Shown here piece after piece: positions 9,459 to 20,876 of a stretch of 64,000 bases of DNA. Every line of letters starts with the position of its first letter. Within the stretch, counting starts at the first letter, position 1. The notes beneath the pieces were generated by a model, which was not told where the DNA came from, did not search any database, and saw only the letters and a program-made list of their open reading frames with translations. Both the position numbers and the translations under genes were made by a program. The stretch is from Blasia pusilla (lineage: Eukaryota > Marchantiophyta > Marchantiopsida > Blasiales), in NCBI GenBank assembly GCA_050084515.1, contig CM114272.1, forward strand, positions 22,878,001-22,942,000, read 5' to 3'.

Positions 9459-11725
9459 CTAGGATGAAAGGTCAGGGTTAAGCTCACCTTCCTCAGCAGC
9501 TTCAAGTTCAACGGGAGGAACAATGTACAACTCTGGATTAGCATATACAAATCTGTATTCCTTTGATTGTTTCCATGTGTCCATAGCAGAAATGAGGACC
9601 TTATCCACATCAAAATTCTCTTTTGGACCCTCCATATTAACCCTCAGCAAAGCTTCCAAGTGATAAGAGGTTAAGCTATTTCTTAACCTATTCTTAATGA
9701 CATTCTGAATGCTAAAAGCTCTCTCACATGATGTTGTTGATACACATTGGACTCTAGCTATATCACCTAAAATACAGAGATTAGCATACTTAGCCTTCAG
9801 GATCGGACTACCACTTACCATACACCATAAGTCCTTGAAGGACTTCTCCTTCCATTCTGTCATGGCCTGAATCTTGAAGGCCAAGAATTCATTCTTGAGG
9901 GCTGCACCATCTAGAATAGGCTTTTTCACCCTGCCATGCAAGGTTTTTTCCTGTCCATAGAAAGAGCTCAATATTTCCAAGTCTCTCACACCCCAATCTC
10001 TTAAACTAGATATGGTAGAAGGCATTTGGGATGGATTGAGGATCTTAAAACCTCCAATGATGTTATTGTCTTCAAACCTTTCTTGCAAAGCTACACATAT
10101 GGCCTCAGCAAAATTCCTCTGGAAAAAAATAGCTTCTTCTAAATCCTTTCCTGTCACATCCCTATCCATTTGGATTGAATGAAAGAAAGAACCCCTTATC
10201 TCTGATTGCAAGCGCTGCAGATATCCATCACTAGGACCATAGTTCGGAAGGAGATGAAAACCGCTAGACTGAGAAATGAGATAGGCATTCATATCTACAC
10301 TTTCATGTACATAATTCATTCTAACATGTGCTATCTCAGGCTGAACAATAGAAGCAACGCTAGATATATCAACAAACTTTATCTGGAATAACTTGCTCAA
10401 CATTGCCATAGAATGAAGGATGTCAGCTAGAAAGTATAAAATGTAAATCATTTTGAAGGACTTTAACCTCTTTAGAAGATGTGAAGCTACTCCATCATCT
10501 TCCCTCGGATTCACAGCAAAGAAGTAGACCATGACCGATTCTAAACTATCACATAAAGAGGTAACGGCTTGCCACTTGCTAAGCCATCTGACCTTCTGAT
10601 ACCGTTTCATGACTTTCCTAGAATCGTGTAGCTCCTCTTGTAGAGAAGAGAGACCAGACTTCCTCTTAGAACTCTTCTTGAAATAAAATGCAACAGAATT
10701 CAAAATGTTATCAACCTCATCACTAAGTTCCTTGCACCCTGGGCTCTTTGATGCTGCAAGAGCAGCTAAGTTTGTCCGGTGTGCCACACAATGGACGCTT
10801 GTCATGTAAGGGTTAACATTCCTCTTCAAACGGGCACTTACCCCATTCCTACTACCTACCATAGTGTTGGCCCATCAGACCCAAAACCAACCATCTTCTC
10901 AAAATTCAATTCCCATTCCCTAAGTAAGGATACTAAACAATCTGAAATGGACTCGGCATCCTTGTTCTCAACCTTGATCAATCCTAAGAAGGAGGTGCAC
11001 ACTTGACCTTCATCAAGGTAAGTGACAAAGGCACGAGGTGTCCTATTCGATATGTCGGTGGATTCATCTACCATTATTCCGTGAATGAGGGACTAAGTCT
11101 AACCCTAGCTAGAAGCAATCTTTGAATTACCAAACTAATACATGTTATCATATGTGCACATGTCTTGTCATCCCGATACATCGATTTTGTGAGCATCATA
11201 GATCCAGATTTGAGTAATGTACTGAGAGACCAGGAATGAGGAAAATGCAATATTATACTTAGCCATGAAGTATGCTCCTCGAAAAAGATTAAGCACCGCT
11301 AAATCACAGTTTCTATTGGTGCTTGCAATAGCTTTCTGTAGAGTTTTTCTACCACTATACTGAGCCCAAGCCAGTTTTTTATGTTCCTTGGATTTACCAT
11401 GGTCTGTGAAGGCAGAAATCTTCACATTGATGGCTCTGGATGTGGCAAATACAGATTTCCCTCCTGAGTCCTTGCACACTTTACAGAATATCCTCCCCGT
11501 GTGAGGCTCAAATTGAATCCATTCAAAAGCTTGATACCAAGAGTCTTTCCAAAGTCTGTTGTTCTCTTCTATCTTTGAAGAGGCAAGATCTGAAGGAGAA
11601 TCTATCTCCTCACATGAGTTGGTCTCTACTGCTGGTTCACTAACAGTCCTCTTCATAAACCCCATATCAGTAAGGGATTTTTGTCTCTTACCCCTACATG
11701 CATTGTTGGCTGAAATATCCTCCAT
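9459..11725 (-). pseudogene. hAT transposase (zinc finger + hAT dimerisation domain), frameshifted
   Basis: Read on the minus strand. The N-terminal piece (11725-11168) has a Cys/His zinc-finger-like region ('FCKVCKD', 'FTDHGKSKEHK') as in BED/TTF-finger hAT proteins. After a broken stretch the frame resumes at about 11074 with 'MVDESTDISNRT', the conserved DUF4371/hAT block. Near 10860 one base appears lost in the 'GSDG..MVGSRNGVSARL' region, shifting into a 467-codon frame (10862-9459). That frame contains 'VHCVAHRTNL', the conserved late block 'CVSTTSCERAFS' and 'KNRLRNSL', i.e. the hAT C-terminal dimerisation domain. The gene sits inside the matched hAT ends. At least two breaks suggest it is inactive, although an intron could explain the first gap. 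Confidence 0.88.
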
Positions 11726-12422
11726 AAGGAACTTTGAGAGTTCACTACTTTGAAACCCTTTGTAAAGGGTTTAGGCTCAAACGGTTTCAAGGGTTTACAG
11801 AAGTTACAAAACCAATGAAAGGCTCCCAAAACTTCAACAAAGAGCGAGAGAGAGAGAGAGATACAAGAGTGCAACGAAAACCCAAGTCCCTGACCCCTAC
11901 TCCCTCGGGCCCCAACTCCCTAACTCCTGAGAGAATACAGGAAAATAAGCGAGTGGCGATTAGGAGGAGAATGCAGTGTGTGCGGGTCTCCCCAACTCTC
12001 TCCCGAGTCCCAAAACCTGAGTCCTAATAGCAGGGATGAGGCTTGGATGAGCGTCTGAGACTCTGAGTGAGTTACACTCGCCTGTCCAACTCCCGGAAGT
12101 CGATGAGACAGCCGATTTCGTCTGATTTCTTCCACTTTTTTCACCTACGGTGCGGTGGTGGCAAGCTTTACAAGCTGCAAGACAAAGATGGAGCAATGTG
12201 AATTAGCGACTGAGCAGCGAGAGCAATACAGCATTGAGCGAACATAATAAGAACTGAGCAATCAAGCAACAAGGCGCCCAAGACAAGCAGAGAGTAAGCA
12301 AATATGCGGCCACGACCATTCAGGATTCAGGGAGGAGAGAGCAGAAATGAGTTGCAACTCATAAAATGCCTCGAGCACAATCGACCCCTACTCCCCTAAT
12401 CTAAATGTAAAAAAATAATCTT

Positions 12423-12446
12423 CTAAAAATTACTGTCCGAGCCCTG
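12423..12446 (-). repeat. Internal right terminal inverted repeat of the hAT unit
   Basis: It ends with ACTGTCCGAGCCCTG and is the best match to the left end at 8925. The following 8 bases (ATGAGGAT) do not match the left flank, so this end did not create the outer target duplication. Confidence 0.85.
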
Positions 12447-12563
12447 ATGAGGATGCCGAAGAGGTACGGTGAGGCCTTTATTCTCTTTTCGCGCCGGGTG
12501 AGTTGTGCTTCGGACCATCGGATCAAGGTCACGAGGCAGGCGCGCCCGAGACGAGAGGGCGAT

Positions 12564-13300
12564 GAGGATGAGCCGATGAGGGTGCTTGTCTGTCTTTGCC
12601 GCAATGCCGAGAGATTAACGAGAAGGCTGAAGCTCCGATGAGTCTGATCCCTAGGCGCCCAAAGGCGACGCGAGCGCACAAGCGGTGGCGCAAGAGAAAG
12701 CCTGCATCGCAAGAGAAAGCACAGACGCGGGTCACGCGGCCACGGGGAGAGAGCAGCAAGGGAGGAGAGAGCAGAATTTGCTGCAAAACATCATAAGGTT
12801 GCAAATGCGGCAAATGCCTCGAGCACGGTCGACCGGGCTCGACCCCTACTCCCCTGCCTCCCTCTCTCACGACCAAGGCTCGGACAATACCAAAGATCCG
12901 AACTTCCGGTCAGGTCGAACCGAGCGTGGCGGCTCGAGACAGAGAGCACGATGAGGAATCGAGGATGAGCCGATGAGGGTGCTTGTCTGTCTTTGCCGCA
13001 ATGCTGAGAGATTAACGAGAAGGCTGAAGCTCCGATGAGTCCGATCCCTAGGCGCCCAAAGCGGCGGCAAGCGACGAGCGGTATGGCGCCCAAAGCGGCG
13101 GCAAGCAGGCAGCATTTGGGGCTGCACGAAAGCACAGACGCAAGTCGCGGCCCGCAGGAGAGAGCAACCAGGGAGGAGAGAGCAGGCTCAGCAAAATTTG
13201 CTGCAAAAGTCGAACACGGTCTCATTTGCAAATGAGACGAACACGGTCGACCGGGCTCGACCCCTACTCCCCTGCCTCCCTCTCTCCCGACTCGCAAGTC
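12564..13300. repeat. ~400-bp tandem repeat in the right part of the hAT composite
   Basis: GAGGATGAGCCGATGAGGGT and the following 100 bases recur at 12564 and 12961 (offset 397). The segment with CACGGTCGACCGGGCTCGAC recurs at 12824 and 13242 (offset 418). A shorter relative occurs at about 12330-12400, just inside the internal right end. The high-GC open frames here are by-products of the repeats. Confidence 0.8.
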
Positions 13301-13645
13301 CGGAAGTTCCCACTGCCGTCCGATGATTCCTATCATCCGCACCCTAGAAGGGACGGCTCGATGAATCTGCACACTCCCCCCCTTGTCCACTACCCTCTTG
13401 ACATCTGTCGGGCCCCGGCACCTCCTTCCTCCGGTCGGAAAATGCCTGGCAGTTTGAATACATCCCGGTTACACTGCCGGGAAAGTCCAACCGGCTTCGT
13501 CAATCTTGCCGGCGTTCAAGACTTCAGGCAGCTCCCTGCCGGCGCTACCTCTTCCCTCTCCGGTTTTGTCCCCGGGCCTAAAAGCTGGTCGTCGGAAAAT
13601 CTTCATTACAAAGGATGCCGGTACTGTCCGAGCCTTGCTCTGCAG

Positions 13646-15288
13646 TGCCGCTGCACAGCGGAGGGGGACGTCTGCCGAATTCCGTCACGGCCATGATAGG
13701 CTTCTGGTGCCGCTGACTGACTCGCTGGCTGGGGGTGTGAGCATTCTTAAATTCTGTGTGGATCTGGGTTTGTTTAGCTGATTGATCTGGAATTAGAGGA
13801 CGAGTGAGGAGATGTCAGACATTTCCCTGGCGTAGAAGCTGCGGAGGGCGCAAGCTGTACTTCGTTGGGAGTCGATTCACCCAGAGGTCGGGTAGGCTCT
13901 AGATTAGTGAATGGGATTTGAGCCACTCTCCAGTTTTGCAAGGTGATGCGAAGTTCTGTTTAGATCCCAGGATTCTGCGAGGAGCTCTCGTCAAGGATCT
14001 CACGGTGCTGTTGTGCTCGTGGTCGTGCTCGACAGGAATTGCTCTGGTTCCGAAAACATCGGGGTCTTTCACGCTCCAGAAGGTGCGCGCGGAACGCCGT
14101 TTCACTTTCTTCTTGCTCGAGTACTAGTTTGGCTGTAAGGGTACCACATCGATTTGTGGGACCTGGCATCTCTTCCGTACTCTTCACTTTCTCGTGAAAG
14201 GATAGGCACCATCGGGACACCGAGATCGGAGCACGAAAATGACCCCACGTAAAAGACGCATAAGAGTGGCGTCTCTCCTTGTATTCTTACTCCCACTAGT
14301 GACCTGCCAAGCTGCCACGGGTTGTGCCGAAAATCTTGGTCCAGGCTACTTTTTCGGATTAAACGTTCCCGAGTCATTCATTTTGTTGCGAAAAACTTGG
14401 TGCTTCTGCTGCTCGACGTTCTTCTGGGCCGAAGCCAGGATATACCGTAGAGAGACTACGGTGTTTTCTTTGCAAGGAGCATCGTCGGCGCGAGAAGCAT
14501 TGGCACTTCATGTTTCTGTACCGTATCTCACAGAGAGCTCATTCTTCGGCACCCATTCATTCCACTCACTGCGCGGTCGGTCGTCCACCTCATAGAGTCC
14601 AGAGTGGAGCTATTGCAGTGGCGCGTGTAGCGTCTGTCTTTCTGATCTTGCATGCCAATGCAACCTTTCCTGGCGTCTGTCTATGAGAACGTGCATCATG
14701 TGGCGTGGATGTTTTTCGTTTCGGGGTTTCTGAAGGTTGCGAGTTCCTCGCCGTAGGAAGTTCTGGTAAATCTTCAACGCTTACATTTCTCTCAGTGGTA
14801 TTGTGTGCGTGACAGTTTGCTGCGGGCTGCACCGAGAAATCAATATCCACGTTATTTCAAGGAGTCAGCAGCAGCGGTTGTCGTTCAAAGAGATCTCCGT
14901 CCCACTTGAAGATTGTTCCTCACACGAGCTGGAGCGAGAAGGAAGGGGGGGGGGGCGGGGAGCGGCCATGAACACCTCTAGTACCCACATGGCGTTGCTG
15001 CAGTGATTGGCCGTATTCGCGCGTTCGGTCACTCGATCGCTCTAGGGGTGACTGCCGAACTGGCCATGCGCTTCTCACGGGAGGATAGATTTTAGCGAAT
15101 TCTTGACGGCTATGTAGCGACTGTGGGTATGGCTACTGGGTCGGCGCACGGAACATGAAACCCGCATGCCTTCAGGGTCGCAGGGGAGTTTTGGAAACAG
15201 CAGCAGCAGCCGCGACGCGGAGGTGACTTGGGGAGGCACGCTGGTGATCTGAGCTCCAGTTTAGGAAGATGAATTTCGGGATCAGCCT
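13646..15288. other. Region upstream of the ankyrin gene, no gene recognised
   Basis: It contains short open frames on both strands, one (14239-14595, plus) with a hydrophobic start, but none has a recognised domain. Part of it probably serves as promoter and long 5' leader of the ankyrin gene. A G-rich run occurs at about 14945-14960 and a CAG run at about 15197-15209. Confidence 0.4.
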
Positions 15289-17097
15289 GTGGCGGAGTGG
15301 AGAGTGGGAACTCGACTGATTCATGAAAGGACGGTTGAGGCGCTCTGGAACACGGAAATCCTGCAAGTCATGGACCGCACGGGATCGTCCTCGAGTGGAT
15401 TGCAATACATGTTTTCCACCTCATCGGAGAGCCTGCAACGATCGGAACCCTCCAGCCTGCAACGATCGGAACCCTCCAGCCTGCAACGATTGATGGCAAC
15501 ACCTCTCAATAGCCTACCACGGACGGATGAGCACACTGTTTCCGTGGACAACGCTTATTCCGACTATGAGAGGCAAACTTCGCTCAGATACGATAGGCGT
15601 CCGACGAGGAATTCGAGCCTCTACCGTCGCCTGCCTTCCGAGCATGTCTTGTCACCCAGCCAACAATTCGGCTATCTGCTCACGAAGGCCAGAGAGCGAG
15701 AGTGGGGTACCGTGGCGGACTTCCTGCAACAGCTCGGAAGCCTCGAAGACTCTGAATCCGATCGGTTGAAAGAATTACTGCGCGCGGATGAGAAGGATTG
15801 CTTGGAGGTGCTGGCTTGGGCTGTCGAGGACAACCAAGTGCCAGTGGTGAAGCACCTCACGGCTAGAAATTTGGTGCAATTCGAAGTGTCCGAGTATCGC
15901 AAAACTCTGTGCGACGCAGTACGTGGAGGCAAATCCGAAATAGTCGAATTGCTCTTGAAGAACTACAAGAAGAGAAACTCAGAAGACTTTGGCGCATTCG
16001 TGAATACAAAGTCAAATCAAGATGGAAAAACTCTCCTCCATTATGCTTGTGAATACGGGAAAACGGAGGTGGCCAAGAAATTGCTGGACTTGGCGCAGGG
16101 AGAGCTCAATTTCAACCTCGTGAACAAAGATGGTGACACTCCTCTTCATGTGGCAATCACCGTCACCTTCAAAAACAAGCAGTTGGACATCCTAGACCTC
16201 CTGTGCACCAGAGGGAAGAAGAAGCTGCTGTCGAACAAGAAGAACACTGAAGGGAAGACCCCGTATCAGCGAGTGTGGGAGCAAATGTGTGAGTGGAAGC
16301 ATGCGGATGAGGATGAGGATTTGCAGGATACTGCTGAGCTCATGAAGCAGATGCTGCTCAGACGGAAGGAAGTCAATGACCGTCGTGATGAATTCTACCG
16401 CGAGCGTGACTTCCTGCAAAACGTCGCCACCTCGCTCCTCGTCGGCGGCACTCTTCTAGCCAGCATTGCCGCTGGAGGGTTTCTTCAAATGCCCAAGCTA
16501 CCGCCACCTGAAGATTTCGCATCTCCGGCTCCTTCCGCGAATTCGATAGCCGATCCAAGCACCGATCTGGAGAGCAGGAAGTACTGGTACATCCGAGCTA
16601 TCGACATTTTCCGGTGTTCCAACACGATCTCCTTCTTCTTGAGCATCATCACCATCATCGCCTCCATTCGGGTCATGATCTCCCGCAGGGATCGCCTGTT
16701 CATCGAGAAAGAGGTGTCGTCTCTGGAACGCTCAATCCGAGTGGCTTCCATAGCTCTCACTCTGTCGACAGCGGTTGCAGTTGTTGCATTTGTTTCCTCG
16801 GGGTTGTCCAACATTCCTGTGGTTGAGAGCGGATGGTCTCGGGTGATTTCCCAATGGGGCAAGCGCCATTACGTTCCAATCTTGAAGTCCACCACGCTCA
16901 CCACGTCCGTACTCGGATTGATGTTCGTTGCACCCATCGTCGTGTGGCCTCTCGTCAAGGATTACTGGTGGTTCTGCGAGGAGTATCGGCGCGAGCGGTC
17001 GGCCCCCCGGATGATTTCGCTCCTGTTCGCTTCTGCTCTGATTGCCACCGTTCTCTTCATGTTCGTCATGGTGATCTTCGGTATGGGTCTGCTGTAG
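15289..17097 (+). CDS. Ankyrin-repeat multi-pass membrane protein (PGG-domain type)
   Basis: An uninterrupted single-exon frame of 602 codons. Residues ~1-120 are polar and Ser/Arg-rich. Residues ~135-315 form about five ankyrin-like repeats, the clearest being 'DGKTLLHYACEYGKTEVAKK' (245-264) and 'DGDTPLHVAI' (281-290). At ~373-400, 'ERDFLQNVATSLLVGGTLLA' resembles the PGG domain that follows ankyrin repeats in plant membrane proteins. Further hydrophobic segments lie at about 444-464, 484-504, 536-556 and 574-602. Such proteins (the ACD6 type) usually sit in a membrane and act in signalling or stress responses. No specific partner can be named. The ATG at 15370 (residue 28) is an alternative start, since the region before it is less protein-like. 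A 24-bp unit repeated in tandem at 15430-15477 encodes a duplicated LQRSEPSS. Confidence 0.9.
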   Translation: MAEWRVGTRLIHERTVEALWNTEILQVMDRTGSSSSGLQYMFSTSSESLQRSEPSSLQRSEPSSLQRLMATPLNSLPRTDEHTVSVDNAYSDYERQTSLRYDRRPTRNSSLYRRLPSEHVLSPSQQFGYLLTKAREREWGTVADFLQQLGSLEDSESDRLKELLRADEKDCLEVLAWAVEDNQVPVVKHLTARNLVQFEVSEYRKTLCDAVRGGKSEIVELLLKNYKKRNSEDFGAFVNTKSNQDGKTLLHYACEYGKTEVAKKLLDLAQGELNFNLVNKDGDTPLHVAITVTFKNKQLDILDLLCTRGKKKLLSNKKNTEGKTPYQRVWEQMCEWKHADEDEDLQDTAELMKQMLLRRKEVNDRRDEFYRERDFLQNVATSLLVGGTLLASIAAGGFLQMPKLPPPEDFASPAPSANSIADPSTDLESRKYWYIRAIDIFRCSNTISFFLSIITIIASIRVMISRRDRLFIEKEVSSLERSIRVASIALTLSTAVAVVAFVSSGLSNIPVVESGWSRVISQWGKRHYVPILKSTTLTTSVLGLMFVAPIVVWPLVKDYWWFCEEYRRERSAPRMISLLFASALIATVLFMFVMVIFGMGLL

Positions 17098-18662
17098 ATG
17101 CGGCCCATCCGGCCTGAACCATCCCTGAGCCAGTCAATGCACTGCACTGCAGCGACCTCTATTCTCTCGATTCTTGATCCAGCGCGAAAGAAAGATCGAT
17201 CTCCTCCAAGTCTCAAAAATCATCCTAGGCCCGAGAGAGACTTTCAGGAGAGAGACTCACCAAGCCCGGGTAAAACCCAAACCGAAAAAACCCAGCGGAG
17301 GGTGGAGAGATTTCTCTAACGGAAGGAAGGGCTACTGCTAAGAGCTGAGTGCGAAGTCTGAAGGGAGGGACCTCAGGTACCTTGTTATACATACACCGCA
17401 CTCGGCCGAACTGAGCCGCGGCGGTCAGGGTCGTTCATAGCTTCCCATTCAATTCACTACAGCAAGTAGCTCTTGGGTAAGATGGACCCGCATGGTATAT
17501 GTCACCATAGAATCACTGAGCTCGACCGAGCTCGAGTACGCTGGGTTTAGTTTCTCCCTCATCATCACTCTGCTGCCACAAACGATTCTGGAGATGAAAT
17601 AGATCGATGTTTATGTACATATTCACTATCTCGCCCGCCCCACAACAATACTGAAAACGAAAAGCCACACGATGACCTGGGAACAATCCACCCGACGCGA
17701 GCAGGATTTCCATGAGATAAGGAGCTGTGTCGAATAAGTGTCACAAATTCAATAGCGCAGGTAGCTTCTTTCACGAGGTCACATAATCGCCATCTTACCC
17801 TTTTGACTTTTTACAAGTATTCTACACCTGCCTTTCCAAGGTGTATCCTGAAGGCGTCGAAGCGGATCTCTTATATGACATACGATAGTACCATACTGGA
17901 ATCCGGTTGCAGTTCAAAACTGGTGAGACGAGCTAGAAGACTAGTGTTTATGTCATGCTTGATAAACCGGAATAAAGATGTGCAATCATCATCTAGCATG
18001 AGTGGTTGTGAAGTGGATCACTGTCAGTGTTTGGCAGTAGTAGAGGATTACCCAATGTTTCCATTGAAATCGGTACTGAGTGGGGTGTGAATGGATAAGG
18101 AGCTCATATGTCATGGCGACAAGGTTTGGGGAGAGGAGATAAACACCATATTTATAGAGATGAAGATTTGGCTCTTTACTTATGTCGGTAGTCAAATCGC
18201 TTCTATTGAATTGGAAACCTTTCGCTGTTCCACTGAGTACATCCACGACTAGCGTTTGGTGGTTGCTGCTTGTCCGTCCGGGCTTGAAGGACCGTCAGCT
18301 CAGCCAAACTGAGCAGTCTTTTCCTAAACTGATAGAAAAACCTGACCAGACATACACTAACTCCGACAGAAACCTTGGGGAGGGGGCACTGACTGGGAAT
18401 CTTACGCGAGAGCTTAAATGAAAGACTGAGCAATCCATACTACCACGCCAAAGGTCTTCATTTGGGGATCGTTAGATGGTTGTTTCCTTTCCGAGCGAGG
18501 TTGAATACCCCAGGTGAAGTAGTATTATCTTCACTTGCAACAGGTTGACCAACCGAAGACGACCATCAACTCTGAGCAATCGACAAATGGATTGCCACAT
18601 CCCTGGGACTTAGCGAAGCCACGGCTCCAGAAGGTGAAGCAAGAATTCAAGGCCAGAGACCA
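17098..18662. other. Intergenic region between the ankyrin gene and the JHY-like gene
   Basis: This lies between the 3' ends of two convergent genes. Only short frames are present and none carries a recognisable domain. It presumably holds both 3' untranslated regions. Confidence 0.45.
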
Positions 18663-20326
18663 TTACTTGAGAAAATGCTCCAGATCTCGTCGGATGGCCT
18701 AACAGCAGAAAAGATTCACAAAGTTAAAAGTGTCAGCTTCAAAAACTCACAATTAATTAGTTAGAAATCTTTTCGTCTGGCCTTGCTGCAGAAAAGATCC
18801 ACAACGTGAAAGGTATCAGCTCCCAAAATTTAAGTTTTACTAGTTAGAGGTCCAACATGCAATTTGTGACATAGCATGAGGTGACCCATCCCACAAAGGA
18901 CAACCAGTTCCATCACCGTTACCGCACCTCACCTAAAGAATTCGGGCCTGTGAATCCTTAAAGATGGCAACAGTAAATTCAGCATCTACAGAATGAGGGA
19001 ATCAATTCTATCGCTGATAACTGAAGCAAGGGAGACAGACCTCACCTCCACGTGTTGTTTATGAGAAAGGTGTTTTGCCTCGAGAATTTCCAGGTCCGTC
19101 AGAGGTTTATGAACAAGCACGGTACTTTCCTGCAACTCTTCCTTTCTATGACTGTTTACCTTTGGTTTTGGAATTTTGGCAGCAAACTCGAGTGCCTGTT
19201 CCAGATTCAGTCAATACCGGTTGAGAGGCTTACCTTACAGTACTAAGAAATTCATTTGATAGAGGAGGAGCTGCAAGCCCTATTGTGTACATAAATAATG
19301 ACTTCACCTCAAACCCTAAGACAAAATGCGAGTGACCCAGAGGGTGTACCACTTTCCTGGATGAAGGATGCGGCGTCTTCATGGGTTTTGCAAGCTGCAT
19401 TGCAAATGAAACTGCAGGTGAATATCGCTATCAAATTTTCTCCTCTCTTTCAATCCTCAACTCGTATGGTGATCAACTTTAGCAGCAAGGAGTTCGTAAC
19501 TTATCTTCATTTCATATATTTCTTTCTATGTCAGCTATGCCTGATATTGAGTGGGGCTACCGCTGGATTAGCATGTGACACGCTGTTGCAGCTCCGGGCA
19601 TGACGGCCGAACTCTTTTACCCGTTCCAGTTTGTCCCTCTGAGTATCAGCCGTGAAAGAGCATCAAAATCTCGTCGAAACAAACTCTAGCCCTTGCCATG
19701 AGACATCACAATTTACAAATACCACAAAACAACTGATCTGTGGAAATAGTGAAGTCCTATCTCCGACTGAAATGGAGCTCCACTAAAAAGCTGTACAGAG
19801 GATTCGTTTCAAATGAACTCGAAACTAACCCCTTTCTGCCTCAAGACTCTATGTCAATTCATCATGTGCTTTCAAACAGTTAGTCCATATCCCTAACCTA
19901 AAACAAGATCAACCTTGGCGTACACTCTCAAATTGGAAAAAAATAGGTGGGATATCTCTGAGACACTTATCCCGCGCTCGACTCTGTACACGTACAACTG
20001 GTCCTATTCAATTTATCCCAAAAGACCGATCAGAATTTATGCAAAAAACCATTGGTTTATCATGTTTATGCCACTATATCGAAATTATTGGTCACCTAGG
20101 AGTCATCTTCCCTCGTACCAACTGAAATGAAATAGTAAATTCATTCAATTCTACGAGATTTATAGGCTTAGGACTGAAAGGTACCGAGTGAATGTAGTCT
20201 ACAGATTACTACCTTAATAACGAGTTCAGGTGATTGTAGATTACTGGGACCAAGGCTTCCTAGCTGCACATAACCAAATTGCTTTTGCCGCCTGTAATCC
20301 GGCAAAGTGTACTCTTTAAAGTTTCT
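18663..20326 (-). CDS. 3' exons of a JHY-like gene (three exons, 5' part unresolved)
   Basis: Three minus-strand exons have good splice sites and join in phase 0. They are 20326-20213 (after CTCTGCAG, before GTAGTA; 38 codons), 19195-19046 (after AACAG, before GTGAGG; 50 codons) and 18698-18663 (after CTGTTAG; 11 codons plus TAA). The first encodes 'EYTLPDYRR' and 'VQLGSLGPSNL'. The second encodes 'EFAAKIPKPK' and 'LEILEAKH'. The last gives 'AIRRDLEHFLK'. The pattern YTLxDY, LGxLGP, then AKxIPKP is, from memory, like JHY-type ciliary proteins, but that name is tentative. A long open stretch at 20877-21482 may be an upstream exon. No alternative coding strand is visible. Confidence 0.6.
18693..18850. 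repeat. ~80-bp tandem duplication covering an intron 3' end
   Basis: TCGTCGGATGGCCTAACAGC and the following intron sequence have a diverged second copy starting at about 18773 (TCGTCTGGCCTTGCTGC). The duplication spans the polypyrimidine tract and acceptor of the last JHY-like exon, so a decoy acceptor exists. Confidence 0.6.
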
Positions 20327-20876
20327 CTGCAGAGACAAACCCACTTGGACAAAGAGAGCATAGTAAACAAAATGTCCTTCACGTCTTTGGTTCATGTGGC
20401 CACGAAAAGTGGGTCCAACTACGGATGATTTGCATGAATTTCGTTGTCTAGACACAGTAGGAGATATCTGCGCTTAAGATTTGTCATAGCCTTCCGAAAA
20501 CCATGCATCCTGCTTAAGCATACTCTTCTAATGAGGACGAAAGGACTGTTTCTTTGAGGAAGCAAGGTTATAGTAAACTAGTAATTCAAACCAACAAGTT
20601 TCTGGAAGGTATTCAAGACCTTATCGACCTGATTGCCGCTGACAACAGTTTAAACTTCATCAACGTTCCATTACTTTGTGTTCTGGGACCTCTCACAATT
20701 GTGTTATCTTGCTTGCTTTCTAATAGTTCCTTACCAGACATGGTCTTATTCTCCACTAAGCGCCATAAGTTCTTTGTTACAATCTGCTATCATTAAATTC
20801 GTGACGTGGATTTGCCGTGTTTGTGAATAAGACCTGATGTTCGGGATAAGAATCGCCATCAATGAATCAACCTACT

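Larger units (their letters stand above)
8925..13637 (-). mobile_element. Composite hAT transposon with perfect 8-bp target duplication
   Basis: The left end begins CAGGGCTCGGACAGT at 8925 and the right end finishes with the inverted ACTGTCCGAGCCTTG at 13637 (14 of 15 bases match). Both outer ends are flanked by the same 8-mer CTCTGCAG (8917-8924 and 13638-13645), the duplication length typical of hAT. Inside are two more end-like sequences: a right end at 12423-12446 matching the left end over 23 of 24 bases, and a left-type end at 12874. So it contains an autonomous-type unit (8925-12446, with the transposase gene on the minus strand), a spacer, and a short unit (12874-13637). Confidence 0.88.

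Noticed and set aside
12874-13637. Independent short hAT insertion with its own target duplication
   Set aside because: The bases before 12874 (CTCACGAC) do not match those after 13637 (CTCTGCAG). Only the outermost pair matches, so it was treated as part of a composite.
13226-13781. GC-rich plus-strand open frames of 90-156 codons
   Set aside because: They lie in the tandem repeats and right end of the hAT composite, overlap other open frames, and show no domain.
14239-14595. 118-codon plus-strand frame with a hydrophobic, signal-peptide-like start
   Set aside because: No domain, no Cys pattern, and it sits in the probable 5' leader of the ankyrin gene. Most likely chance.
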